Assembly: GCA_946811695.1 (NCBI GenBank) | Contig: OX328130.1 | Span: forward strand, 73,807,353 to 73,871,352 | DNA length: 64,000 nt | Direction: 5' to 3' | Source: Gonocerus acuteangulatus | Lineage: Eukaryota; Arthropoda; Insecta; Hemiptera; Coreidae | Shown here: piece after piece, positions 33,137 through 44,481 of the stretch | How the letters are laid out: the number at the start of each line of letters is the position of its first letter | How positions within the stretch are numbered: the first letter of the stretch is position 1 | Made by a program: the position numbers and the translations under genes | The notes under the pieces: model-generated | What the model was told of the DNA's origin: nothing | What the model saw: the letters and a program-made list of their open reading frames with translations, nothing else | Database searches by the model: none

Positions 33137-33920
33137 CCAATAAAACCATTTTCATTTGTAAAATGTAGTTTTATTAAGAAGCAGTGACCGAACCCCGACA
33201 ATCCCTATCAATAATATAAGTATTATGCCTGTAACAAATAATTGTTTTTGGTATATTAGGTATCAATTTGAGACGTAATTAAGCTCTTAACAATCTTCCT
33301 AACATTGTATAGTTTTCTCTGAATAAATAAAATATCAGAGAACTAATTTCGTTTACCCCCTCTTGAATAATTAGGGATATATTATCCCAATGAAGAGCGT
33401 ACAGTATATCATATTAAAACTTCTCCACATTGTCTCTTATAAAGCGGAAAATATATTTTCTCTACAAGAGAGATATATAACATTCTGCAATGGATGACAT
33501 CAAATGTAGAACTAAGCAATCGCCCTAAAAGCTATCTCTCAATTTTCTTGTGTCTTCTATCCTTTGAAGGACAATCAAATGGAGTAGATTCATTCAATTC
33601 CAATCCTTAAACAATAAACTTTCAAATTTTCCAGCAATCCAACTGTCTTTTTATTCGGGGCTCAGGATAGATTGGAAGAATAAGGGCAATGTTTAAAATG
33701 TATTCATGGTTAGAATATAAAATTCCCAATAATGAGGACACACTATCATATCTCTAAAATATATTTTACAAATAAAGTATTGTTTCCTTAACAAACCTCA
33801 CTCTTGTCAACCTCACTCTTGTCAACTGTAGCGACGCAACAATCGCGATTCCTAACTCCCTACCTCTCTGGATAGCCCCCATTATTCTGAGTTTTGGCGC
33901 CTATCAGAGGATCATATAAA
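33137..33920. other. Spacer between inverted T arms
   Basis: AT-rich, no coding region. A short direct duplication of CCTCACTCTTGTCAA lies at 33797-33830; TGTTTCCTT-ACAAACCTCACTC recurs at 43250-43275. Confidence 0.4.
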
Positions 33921-35002
33921 AAAGTCCGTCACGCAGGAGCTGCATAACTAAGCACTTTCCTCAGAGTTTGTGTGGTGTAGACTGCTTTCCAGAACAATTT
34001 GCTTAAAATATCCTACATAAATAAAATAAAAACATGAATAGTTCTCTATTAATTTTGTAATATATAACTGATCAATTATTAATTTGCTTCCAGAGTTATG
34101 TTTACACATGGTACCTACTACACTACGTAATAAATACGAAAAACCTCATATTATCGTATTTGGATCTAACGCAGGAACAGGATACAGTCCCTCTTGTTGG
34201 AGATAGCGCTCCTTGCGGCGGCTTTGTGAACCTACGTCTGGCGCGCTTTTCTATTGAAATATATTACAAAGTAAACGCCCCTTTCCGATTGACCGATTCA
34301 GCTCATTTTTACAACACTTCTTTCTCATGAGTTACCTACGACGTATACCGCGTTTCGTTACAATACAGCAGAAATTACGACCGGTATGAGCATATTTGTA
34401 ATTTGGGTCCGGAGTAACCCCCCCCCCCTCCTAATGAACCGATTTAGTTTATTTTTACAACACATATTTAACTGCAGATTACCACTACGAATACCGAGTT
34501 TCGTCGAAATATTCCAAAAATCAAGGCTGGTACTGACGAATCGGTATTGTGGGTCCGGAGTAACCCCCCCCCCCCTCCTAATGAACCGACTTGGTTTATT
34601 TTTACAACACATATTTACCTCTAGATTACCACTACGAATACCGAGTTTCGTCGAAATATACCAAAAATCACGGCTGGTAGTGGCGAATGGGTGTTGAGGG
34701 TCAGGAGTAATCCCCCCCCCCCTTCTTATGAACCGATTTAGTTCATTTTTATATCTCACTTTTCTCTCTATATTTCCACTACGAATACCAAGTCCCGTTG
34801 AAATATAACCCATATTACGGTTGCCATGGTCAAATAAGTGTTTTGGGTTCGTGGTAAACCCCCCTTTCCGGTGGACCGATTTCGGTGGTTAACGAACTCG
34901 TTCAATCGTTTGCTAATTGAATGCTATATACCAAGTTTCGTGACGAAAAAACAAAAACTCTGGCCGCTATCGTGTTAACAGACACACACACACACACACA
35001 CA

Positions 35003-35055
<53 letters not shown>

Positions 35056-35178
35056 TTTAACGGGGGTCATTTTCGGTGTCTACTAGGTAGGATCGATAAA
35101 AATTTGAAGAAATTTTTCAAAAATTCCGTCACGAGTGCAACCTCAATAGCTACTTTCCTTCGGAGGAAAGTGCTAAAA
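33921..35178 (+). mobile_element. T element, full-looking copy 1
   Basis: 5' end AAGTCCGTCACGCAGGAGCT, then TGCATAACTAAGCACTTTCC. The body has three to four C-run-containing tandem units of about 115-120 bp. Then come CTGGCCGCTATCGTGTTAAC, AGACACACACA, (TA)n 35008-35052, AAATTTTAACGGGGGTCATT and the 3' end TTTCCTTCGGAGGAAAGTGC. The 5' AGCACTTTCCTC and 3' GAGGAAAGTGCT are complementary, giving a weak terminal inverted repeat. There is no ORF with a known domain. Other copies: 57204-58343, 62460-64000 and inverted 32202-33037. Confidence 0.8.
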
Positions 35179-35454
35179 CGTGGTGTCAGTTGTGGAAGGC
35201 TGGGGAATTTCCTATCCGCATGTTAGTGATATGAAAGTGCGTGCCTGTGTTAATTTAGACCCTAAATAGTAAATGCAGGCCTGCAGGTAACGTAGTTATT
35301 AATTATGGTGCACCAATGATAGTATTATAAGTACTCACTAAATTTATGCATTAGTAGGATTGTTATTTTTGGAATGATATGTTCAATGATTATTATCATT
35401 AAATTACTATTATCATCATTACAGTTTTTATAAGTTCGTAGAGCATGCTCAGTA
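35179..35454. other. Unassigned DNA 5' of the LINE C insertion
   Basis: No feature is recognised apart from ATTATTATCATT-type runs. Confidence 0.4.
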
Positions 35455-35464
35455 GAGTTGAGCT

Positions 35465-35468
<4 letters not shown>
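35455..35468. repeat. LINE C target-site duplication, left
   Basis: GAGTTGAGCTGTTT, identical to 39106-39119. Confidence 0.9.
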
Positions 35469-35501
<33 letters not shown>

Positions 35502-35736
35502 GCGTTTCAACCTTTTAGGATATTAACGCCACAGATTTTAAATAAAGTTTAGAATTTTATTTTATAAATGTATGCTTGTAATAGTTGTTATTCAGCCATT
35601 AAGTGTTCAATTATTGTTTTCAAAATAATATATTGTTGAATATTAGAATTTTTATACTAAATTTAAATATTAGTTGATAGTTAACCTTAAGCAATGAGTT
35701 CTGTTTGTTGCACATAGCCACCACATGCCACAACAA

Positions 35737-36130
35737 TCATAGTTTTTTTACAAGTTGTGTGTATTCTAAAAAATTAAATAAATTTTTGATCTTATTCGGG
35801 GCATCACCCATATCTTCACTCAAATTACCCGTGAGCCCAAATAGAGACCTTTCATTCTCGTAGGCACGGCATTCAGTGAAGATATGTTTGATGGAAATTA
35901 CGACACCACAAGCTGGGCACTCTGGTGCTTCATTCCTCGACATTAGATAGGAGTGCGTCAATCGTGTGTGGCCTATCCTGAGCCGAGCAAGGACCACTTC
36001 TGCTCTCCTATTTTCCGTTATAGACGAAGTCCTCCAGGGCACAGGGTAAGCCTTTATTTCCCTTAATTTGTTTTCTCTGATAGTATGCCATTCAGAGATC
36101 CACGACGATTTAATTTCACTTTTAATATAG
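35737..36130 (-). pseudogene. LINE C ORF2 C-terminal region (after frameshift)
   Basis: Minus frame: YIKSEIKSSWISEWHTIREN, then VVLARLRIGHTRLTHSYLM, CPACGVVISIKHIFTEC, ending LFNFLEYTQLVKKL. It continues the protein of 36131-39105 after a single-base shift near 36131. The Cys/His tail is shared with LINEs A, B and D. Confidence 0.85.
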
Positions 36131-39105
36131 GAACGACGTCATTTCTTGGTACCTGGCGAAATGCAACTCCTTCAGTAGTAGCTACTTTTGCTGCCTGATC
36201 GACTTTTTCGTTTTGGGGTATTCCACAATGACTTGGAATCCACACAAAATTAACATTGTTTCCATTTCTCTGAAGGCAATCATGAGCTTCAATTACTTTG
36301 ATGACCAGTGGATGTTTAGAATAATTGTTACTTACGGCTATTAGAGCTGATAAAGAGTCTGAAAAGATGGTGACTGAATTACCTCTGTGTGCAACGGCAT
36401 TGAGAGCCTTCTCTATAGCGAGAATTTCAGCTGTAAATATTGAAGAAATTTTATTTAGTGAAAAAATATGAGTTTCTTGGTTAATTAAAACTGCAGAGCC
36501 AACACCTTCGGAGGTTTTGGAGCCGTCTGTAAATATATTGGTTAAGTTAGAACTCTCGCCAAGTATTTTATTAAATTCGTTGCGGAGAATGATTGGGTTT
36601 GTGTTGTGTTTTGTGTATTTGGTTAATGAAAGGTTAACGGATGGAGTAGACAAAAGCCAGGGCTCTTTAGATGTAATGTTTTGAGATAATGTTTCTGGAA
36701 GAGTTATTTCAAAGTGTTCTAGTAGGGTTAAGACTCTTGATGGAAAGGACTTCTTTTTTAAGTTGTTTCTAGGCCGATTATTTATGTCAAATAGTGTGTT
36801 TATGGGGTTATTTGGGGAGGAAATTATAGAGGAATAATAAGATAACATTACTTGGGCTCTTCGATACTCCAGAGGAGCCTCACCACTTTCAGCACATATG
36901 CTAAGTACAGGACTTGATCGGAATGCACCAATCGCCAGCCTGAGCCCAGCATAGTGGATACTATCTAGCATAGACAGTGTTCGAACAGTGGCAGATCCAT
37001 ATGCTTCACAGCCGTAATCCAGTCTCGATCTTATCAGACTCTTGTATAACAGCAGCATGGAGGACCTATCGGCGCCCCATGCCGTGTTACTTATCATTTT
37101 CATTAAATTTAAAGATCTTAGGCAGTTGGTTTTCAGAGTTTGAATATGACTACGCCAATTTAAGTTACGGTCAAGTGTAAGTCCTAGGTATCTTGTACTA
37201 TCCTCATAACTGAGAGGTATTCCCTTCAACGTAATTGGAGGTGGTAGGTCAACTCTGCGGTTTGAGAAAAGGACACATACCGTCTTAGTAGGAGATATAG
37301 TGAAGCCATGTCTATCGAACCAGTCAGACACTATGTCAAGGGATTCCTGTAAGACATAGTGTAGATTCTGGACAGACATGTCTGCATAATACAGAGTGAA
37401 ATCATCAGCGAAAAGTAGCTTCGATACTTGAGGAGGTACTTCTCGCAAGACACGGTTGATTGCATGACAAAAGTGTTTCGCGCTAAGGACACTCCCTTGT
37501 TGAATGCCGCTTTCTTGAATAAAAATATTTGATAAGGTGGAGCCAATGCGTATGGAAAAACGTCGATCACAAAGTAGGTTTTCTATGAATTGTAGCATGT
37601 ATCCATTTATACCCATTTGGTGGTAAGTGTCCAGGATAAGCCTTCTCCAGATACAATCAAAGGCGTTTTTGATATCAATAAAGATTGCTAACACCTTTTT
37701 CTTTTGTTCAAACGCTTTGATTATATCTGTTTCTAGCTTAACGAGATTGTCTCTCGTGCTACGACCGGTCCTGAATCCACTTTGCCATTCTTCATGCAAA
37801 CCTCTTTTTTCGATGTACCAATCTAGTCGATTCGATACCATTTTCTCCATTAGTTTACAAAGAGAGCAGGTTAAGGATATTATTCGGTAACTGCTTGCCT
37901 CCTCAGGAGGTTTGTCCTTTTTAAGTATAGGGATACCTATGGAGTGCTTCCACATTTTTGGTATTTGACCAGTTTTAAAGATTTTATTGAACAATTCCAG
38001 AATCTTAAATTTATTTCCAGAGGATAGGTTTTTAATAAAACTAATACAAATGTCATCTGGTCCCGGACTAGTGTCATTACGAGACCGAAGAGCGGCGATC
38101 ATTTCGGACATTGAAAATGAATGATTCACGGGATCTAGGGAGTTATGGACTATTTCTAGAGGATAAGCTTCTCGCCCTGTTTTTATCTGCTGAAAACGGT
38201 CTGTGTAATTACTATTAGCACATAGAGCTCGGTAATACTCTCCAATGCAATTACCAATATCTATTGGAGAAGTTAAGTGTGTATTATTGTGTATTAAGAG
38301 GGTTAAAGTGCTGCGTTTATGACGCCCAGTAATTTTTCTAATGACGTCCCATATTTGTGAAGTTGGTGTTGAGTGATTTATTTGGGACACAAATTCTCGC
38401 CAAGATTCGCGTTGTGCGTTCCTGTGAATCCTTCGGCATTGTTTCTTAGCTTCACTGTACTCAGCCAAGTGATCAGAACACGGATGCCTCCGAAATCTAC
38501 GGTATGCTCTTTTACGCTTTTTAGCAGCCTCCTCGCACTCTCCGTTCCACCACATCCGAACTACTCGCTTTCTCTGAATTTTAGTTTTACCAATGGCAAT
38601 TTTTGCTGCATCTATTAAAGTGTTAACGATTGCATCATAAATATCATCAATATTAGAGTCGGCAGTATTTATGTTTCTGATATCAGCTAGTAGCTGGTAC
38701 CTCTCCCAGTCTGCCTCCTTAAGTTTCCACCTCTGTATTCTATCTTCAGTTGGAGCTTCTCGATCTGTGAATTCTATAATAATTGGGAAATGATCAGAGT
38801 GGTAAGGATGATCCGCGGTCTCCCACTCACAGTGCAGCATCAATGCCGGGCTGACGAGTGAGAGATCGATGTGTGATACATTACCATTACTATTAAGATG
38901 AGTTGGAGAGTTATTGTTTAATATACATATATTACAGTTTTGAATGAAATTTTCGATTATACGACCTCTAGGGTCTGTGGATGACGAGTACCATAAAGTA
39001 TTATGGCTATTGAAATCACCCAAGAGGCAGAGAGGGGGAGGTAATTGTTGTATAAGTTGCAATAACTGATATTCAGTGAAAGCTTTGTTAGGCGGTAAGT
39101 AAATC
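36063..39105 (-). pseudogene. LINE C ORF2: endonuclease (partial), RT, RNase H
   Basis: Minus frame from the 5' truncation: IYLPPNKAFTEYQLLQL, endonuclease blocks CLLGDFNSHNTLWYSS and HSDHFPIIIEF. RT blocks are GFRTGRSTRDN, IFIDIKNAFDCIWRRLI, SGIQQGSVLSAKHF, LLFADDFTLYYAD (FADD, a conservative change from YADD) and RYLGLTLDRNLNW. RNase H blocks are IFTDGSKTSEGVGSA, IFTAEILAIEKAL, IFSDSLSALIA and VWIPSHCGIPQNEK. There are no internal stops until a frameshift near 36131, so it is a young copy. Missing the first third of the endonuclease, it cannot be autonomous. Confidence 0.9.
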
Positions 39106-39119
39106 GAGTTGAGCTGTTT
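39106..39119. repeat. LINE C target-site duplication, right
   Basis: GAGTTGAGCTGTTT, identical to 35455-35468. Confidence 0.9.
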
Positions 39120-39227
39120 GTTTGTTTATTTATTGCTAGCAGTATGGAATGCCAAATTATTTATTTTTTGCATAAGTTTTATTATTTATTATGTTATTTA
39201 TTGGTATAGAAGAAATATATATTTTTA

Positions 39228-39370
39228 TAAACATTTAATCGATGAAATAATTTCGATCCTAGAGTCCGTAAAATAAACAACCTCCAAAGAGGTTATACTG
39301 TATAACCTCTTTGGAGGTTGTTTATTTTACGGACTCTAGGATCGAAATTATTTCATCGATTAAATGTTTA
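39228..39370. repeat. Perfect palindrome, 70-bp arms, 3-nt loop
   Basis: From TAAACATTTAATCGATGAAA inward to GAGGTTATA, centre CTG, and exactly back out. I find no mismatch in the arms. A second small hairpin (ATAGTTGTATAACTTATACAACTAT region, 39374-39399) follows at once. Confidence 0.95.
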
Positions 39371-39404
39371 GTTATAGTTGTATAACTTATACAACTATAT
39401 ATAT

Positions 39405-39600
39405 TTTACTCTGATTTCATAATTGCGTAGGGTCTGAAAGTAATTGAACAGAAGAATATCTACACATTATGTATGACTACATTATGTTTATTAAAAGTCT
39501 TTTATTATGTAGATCCTAAGATGTTGTTGGTAGTTGGTAACAGCTTTATTCAGTCCTCGATATATTTTATTTTCAAGTTACATAGGGTCTGGCAGGTTAC
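39405..39600. repeat. Interspersed repeat (relative at 43281-43400)
   Basis: Shares TTTCATAATTGCGTAGGGTC, GAAAGTAATTGAACA and ATCTACACATTA-GT with the 43.3 kb segment. The ends are not resolved. Confidence 0.55.
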
Positions 39601-39882
39601 ACACTAGTTTATTTAAATTTTGATAAAGAAACGATTTGGCTACATGCCATTTCAAATCTATCAATCTATAAAATATGATGGATCATACTGGTTAGGATAT
39701 TAAATTTCAAATAATCAACTTAAAACACGGAATATACGAATGTAACAACAGCAGACCTGTGTGATTGTGCATTATTTCTTATAATAATATTATAAGATAA
39801 AAGAAAAAGGCTATACCTATAAAATGTGATTTTTTATGAGAATAATGCCAGGATGACAAGGCCTAAACTTAAAAGTTTTAAT

Positions 39883-39890
39883 AAATAGGC
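39883..39890. repeat. hAT-like target duplication, left
   Basis: AAATAGGC; partner TAATAGGC at 41921-41928 (7 of 8 match). Confidence 0.7.
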
Positions 39891-39892
39891 TA

Positions 39893-40993
39893 GACCTGGG
39901 CACTACTGGAATAATTTATTTCTCAAATAACACTAGTATTACTTAAAACTAGACCTGGGCTCTACTGGAATAATTTATTTCTCAAATAACACTAGAATTA
40001 CTTAAAACTAGACCTGGGCACTACTGGAATAATTTATTTCTCAAATAACACTAGTATTACTTAAAACTAGACCTGGGCACTACTGGAATAATTTATTTCT
40101 CAAATAACACTAGTATTACTTAAAACTAGACCTGGGCACTACTGGAATAATTTATTTCTCAAATAACACTAGTATTACTTAAAACTAGACCTGGGCACTA
40201 CTGGAATAATTTATTTCTCAAATAACACTAGTATTACTTAAAACTAGACCTGGGCTCTACTGGAATAATTTATTTCTCAAATAACACTAGTATTACTTAA
40301 AACTAGACCTGGGCTCTACTGGAATAATTTATTTCTCAAATAACACTAGTATTACTTAAAACTAGACCTGGGCTCTACTGGAATAATTTATTTCTCAAAT
40401 AACACCAGTATTACTTAAAACTAGACCTGGGCTCTACTGGAATAATTTATTTCTCAAATAACACTAGTATTACTTAAAACTAGACCTGGGCTCTACTGGA
40501 ATAATTTATTTCTCAAATAACACTAGTATTACTTAAAACTAGACCTGGGCTCTACTGGAATAATTTATTTCTCAAATAACACCAGTATTACTTAAAACTA
40601 GACCTGGGCTCTACTGGAATAATTTATTTCTCAAATAACACTAGTATTACTTAAAACTAGACCTGGGCTCTACTGGAATAATTTATTTCTCAAATAACAC
40701 TAGTATTACTTAAAACTAGACCTGGGCTCTACTGGAATAATTTATTTCTCAAATAACACTAGTATTACTTAAAACTAGACCTGGGCACTACTGGAATAAT
40801 TTATTTCTCAAATAACACTAGAATTACTTAAAACTAGACCTGGGCACTACTGGAATAATTTATTTCTCAAATAACACTAGAATTACTTAAAACTAGACCT
40901 GGGCACTACTGGAATAATTTATTTCTCAAATAACACTAGAATTACTTAAAAGTAGACCTGGGCACTACTGGAATAATTTATTTCTCAAATAAA
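39893..40993. repeat. 59-bp satellite, about 18.5 copies
   Basis: Unit GACCTGGGCTCTACTGGAAT, AATTTATTTCTCAAATAACA, CTAGTATTACTTAAAACTA. Copies are nearly identical. Variants (CTCTACT/CACTACT, CACTAG/CACCAG, AGTATT/AGAATT) are clustered, which indicates recent block amplification. Each unit contains the element's TIR sequence. Confidence 0.96.
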
Positions 40994-41365
40994 TAAAATG
41001 GTTATTCATGAAATAATTATTTCCGGAATAATGGAAATTCTTTAAATGTTATTTCATAGTTAAATAAAAAAATCTTCATCAGATAACTAGATGTATTTAT
41101 TCCTTGAATAATTATTTGAAAATTTGATCATTCTTTGAAATAAATCAACATATTTCTAAAAGCTTTATTTCTGAAATAACTATTTGATCATTGATATTTC
41201 TGTATTTTTTATTTATGAAATAAATTATTTCACAGAGAAGCAAAATAATTATTTCCGAAATAACTTCATAATGAAATAACGTTTGTACTGGATGAGAATA
41301 GCGGGAATGGTTAATACTACCCTCAAAACAGGAGTTAAGGAGATAATCCTCCTAACATTATCATT

Positions 41366-41528
41366 GGGGTCTCCTCGTGGTCTAGTGGTTAACGCCTTAG
41401 ATTCTCATCCGGGAGGTGGTGGGTTCGATTCCCACCGGCAAGAATGTTCTCATCCAACGGCTCGTTGAGAAAATTCCTGGCTTCATTAATGGCCCAGATG
41501 TAGATGCGGCGTAAAAAAAAAAAAGAAA

Positions 41529-41552
<24 letters not shown>
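41366..41552 (+). mobile_element. tRNA-derived SINE, family A, nested in the hAT-like element
   Basis: GGGGTCTCCTCGTGGTCTAG, TGGTTAACGCCTTAGATTCT, GGTGGGTTCGATTCCC, body CGGCTCGTTGAGAAAATTCC, tail GGCCCAGATGTAGATGCGGC, then a long A-rich tail. Pieces of an antisense copy (GGGAATCGAACCC at 41570; ACGGCGCATCAACAAATC at 41661) follow around a (TA)n tract. Confidence 0.82.
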
Positions 41553-41559
<7 letters not shown>

Positions 41560-41605
41560 TTCCTGCCGTTGGGAATCGAACCCCCCCCCCCCTCAAAAAA
41601 AATCG

Positions 41606-41608
<3 letters not shown>

Positions 41609-41659
<51 letters not shown>
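41609..41659. repeat. (TA)n microsatellite
   Basis: About 50 bp of TA inside the broken antisense SINE. Confidence 0.95.
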
Positions 41660-41661
<2 letters not shown>

Positions 41662-41928
41662 CGGCGCATCAACAAATCGGGGCCATTAGCTCTTCAATGT
41701 ATTCTCTTGATTATATATATTATTATGTATTTATTATTTGATCAAATAATCATTTCGGAAATAAATATCTCATCAATCATGAAATTATTTATTTCGTAAA
41801 ATAATTATTTCAGAAATAATAAAAAAAATGATAAAATAAATAATTTCTGAAATAATCTGTTAAGGTTATTTCATGATTTACTTCGAAAATATTATTTCAA
41901 ATAAATTATACCCAGGTATATAATAGGC

Positions 41929-42900
41929 TGCTAATAGTAGGATGATGTAAATAAAGGACTGGATCATACCAATGGTGCTTTGGAAATGAAAAGGCGGACC
42001 AGGCAGCTAAAGAAGCAGCACTAATGAACTCACCACCAATTGACGTTCTAGAACCGAATGACATCAGGCTTTGGCTTAAACAACAAGTGACCTCAGCATG
42101 GGAAGACATGTGGAAAGCTGAACCATGTAGCAATAAGCTACGAACCATAAAGGATACGACAAGAAAATGGGATAGCTCAAAACGTGCCAACAGGAGGGAA
42201 GAAGTGGTTCTTACCCGCCTGGGAATTGGGCACACAAATTTGACCCATTCCTACATAATAAAAAAAGAACCACCACCAGTATGCCCCAGCTGCCATATCC
42301 AACTATCGGTCCAACATATCATCGAAGACTGCCCAGCATACCGAACCCTATTCCTCTCCAATGGTCTTCCTAGACGGGTAAATGACTGTCTTGGAAATAA
42401 TCCAACAACTTTGGATAAAGCTATTAATACTTTAAGGGAAACAGACCTATTCAAACAAATTTAAGGAAAAAAAAATAATAAAAAAATAAAAAAAATAAAT
42501 AATAAAAAATAAAAATAAATAAATAAAATATTTAAAATATATATATATATAAAAATAAATAAAATATATATATATATATATATATACATATATATTACTT
42601 CTACTACCTTTATTATACCACTATTTATTGATGTTTAGTATTTATTTACAAAGTGCTAAACTTGTTACAGTAATTTTAATATAATATATAACATTATTTA
42701 GCATGAAATATAATTGTAGAGTTATAAGAACTGTCTTTGAGTGTAGCTATATATATTGTAATTGTTATTGATATTTACTTAGAGGGGAAAATGGAAAAAT
42801 ATATATTTAGGTTAACTAAACTTCTATAAAGAGGGCGTAAGAACCGAAAAGTTACTCGCCCTAAAATCCAATCCTAATCCTAATCCTATGGTGCTTTTAA
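41929..42900 (+). mobile_element. LINE 3' fragment (LINE D)
   Basis: Begins in the RNase H C-terminal part beside the hAT-like element and continues through the C-terminal domain and 3' UTR. It ends in the stem-loop GGGCG...CGCCC (42834-42857) followed by (AATCCT)n. Confidence 0.8.
41970..42464 (+). pseudogene. LINE D ORF2 C-terminal fragment
   Basis: YQWCFGNEKADQAAKEAALM (end of RNase H, with internal deletion), AWEDMWKAEPCSNKLRTIK, VVLTRLGIGHTNLTHSYII, CPSCHIQLSVQHIIEDC, ending LRETDLFKQI. It has the same domain layout as the tails of LINEs A-C but is a distinct lineage. It lacks catalytic residues for any activity. Confidence 0.82.
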
Positions 42901-43085
42901 ATTATTTCTTAGATTATAATCTTCAGATATTGTTTTTATAGATCATGTGCATGTTTTTATAGATCATGTGCATGTTTTTATAGATCATGTGCATGTTAAC
43001 GTTAATGTAATTTAGCCTGAGATATGAGAAAATCACAATTTTTGATTACATCGTTAATGTCTGGAAATTAATTATGTTTACATAG
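42901..43085. repeat. Short 21-bp tandem repeat and flank
   Basis: TTTTTATAGATCATGTGCATG is repeated about three times at 42930-42995. Confidence 0.7.
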
Positions 43086-43145
43086 AACGGCGCTAATGGC
43101 CAAGTTGTAGATGCGCCGTAAAAAAAAAAAAAAAAAAAGAAAAAA
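43086..43145 (+). repeat. SINE A 3' tail (solo)
   Basis: ACGGCGCTAATGGCCAAGTT, GTAGATGCGCCGT, then poly(A). Confidence 0.7.
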
Positions 43146-43504
43146 AGTTTACATAGAAATTATTTGATTGAAGAAATTTATAGTTAAGATTAATATGAAT
43201 GATATTATACCGTGTTTCGAGTCTGCTTCTATGTTTTTAAAAAAATTATTGTTTCCTTTACAAACCTCACTCTGGTCAACTTTATATATTTTACTTTAAT
43301 TTCATAATGGCGTAGCGTCAGAAAGTAATTGAACAAATTTATATCTACACATTAAGTCTGGCTACATTATATTTATTAAAAGCCCTCCTTTTAAGATCTA
43401 CTAAAATTATGTTATTGGTCTTAATTAAAAAAAAAAAAATATTAACAGTATTAAAGATTGTTCTAAAAAAATACAAAATAAACCACGAATAATTAGGTAA
43501 ACAA

Positions 43505-44481
43505 AAATAAAAATATCCTTTAATCTTATTGAAAGCGTTACCTACAAAATATACTTTAATCTTATTGAAAGCGTTACCTACAAAACATCCTTTAATCTTA
43601 TTGAAAGCGTTACCTACAAAATATATTTTAATCTTATTGAAAGCGTTACCTACAAAACATCCTTTAATCTTATTGAAAGCGTTACCTACAAAACATCCTT
43701 TAATCTTATTGAAAGCGTTACCTACAAAATATCCTTTAATCTTATTGAAAGCGTTACCTACAAAATATACTTTAATCTTATTGAAAGCGTTACCTACAAA
43801 ATATACTTTAATCTTATTGAAAGCGTTACCTACAAAATATATTTTAATCTTATTGAAAGCGTTACCTACAAAACATCCTTTAATCTTATTGAAAGCGTTA
43901 CCTACAAAATATCCTTTAATCTTAATGAAAGCGTTACCTACAAAATATCCTTTAATCTTATTGAAAGCGTTACCTACAAAATATACTTTAATCTTATTGA
44001 AAGCGTTACCTACAAAACATCCTTTAATCTTATTGTAAGCGTTACCTACAAAATATATTTTAATCTTATTGAAAGCGTTACCTACAAAACATCCTTTAAT
44101 CTTATTGAAAGCGTTACCTACAAAATATATTTTAATCTTATTGAAAGCGTTACCTACAAAACATCCTTTAATCTTATTGAAAGCGTTACCTACAAAATAT
44201 CCTTTAATCTTAATGAAAGCGTTACCTACAAAATATCCTTTAATCTTATTGAAAGCGTTACCTACAAAATATACTTTAATCTTATTGAAAGCGTTACCTA
44301 CAAAACATCCTTTAATCTTATTGAAAGCGTTACCTACAAAATATATTTTAATCTTATTGAAAGCGTTACCTACAAAACATCCTTTAATCTTATTGAAAGC
44401 GTTACCTACAAAACATCCTTTAATCTTATTGAAAGCGTTACCTACAAAATATCCTTTAATCTTATTGAAAGCGTTACCTAA
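43505..44481 (+). repeat. 36-bp satellite, about 27 copies, with higher-order repeat
   Basis: Unit TTTAATCTTATTGAAAGCGT, TACCTACAAAAYATMC. Because 36 is divisible by 3, long frames (KALPTK-Y/H-x-LILL) appear; one unit has TGTAAG, creating a stop at about 44036. Unit variants follow an 8-unit (288-bp) higher-order pattern. No promoter or domain supports a gene. Confidence 0.95.

Larger units (their letters stand above)
35469..39105 (-). mobile_element. 5'-truncated LINE (LINE C), I/Jockey superfamily with RNase H
   Basis: Minus strand: the 5' end is inside the endonuclease domain at 39105, followed by RT, RNase H and C-terminal region. The 3' UTR ends with stem-loop GGCG...CGCC (35499-35532) and a poly(A) tail read as about 30 T at 35469-35498. 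Perfect 14-bp duplications flank it. The 3' stem-loop resembles that of SINE A. Confidence 0.95.
39891..41920. mobile_element. Non-autonomous hAT-like element expanded by an internal satellite
   Basis: Left end TAGACCTGGG..., and the right end reads TATACCTGGG on the other strand (9 of 10). Subterminal AATAATTTATTTCTCAAATAA is mirrored by ATAATTTATTTGAAATAA. The flanking 8-bp duplications fit hAT. The interior is a 59-bp array adjoining the left TIR, many AAATAATTATTTC words, a nested SINE and a (TA)n tract. No transposase. Confidence 0.75.

Noticed and set aside
32321..34813. ORFs with RRGGG and MCCKNKPSRFI motifs
   Set aside because: They come from the tandem C/G-run units of T elements, on both strands, with frames depending on run length; not a conserved protein.
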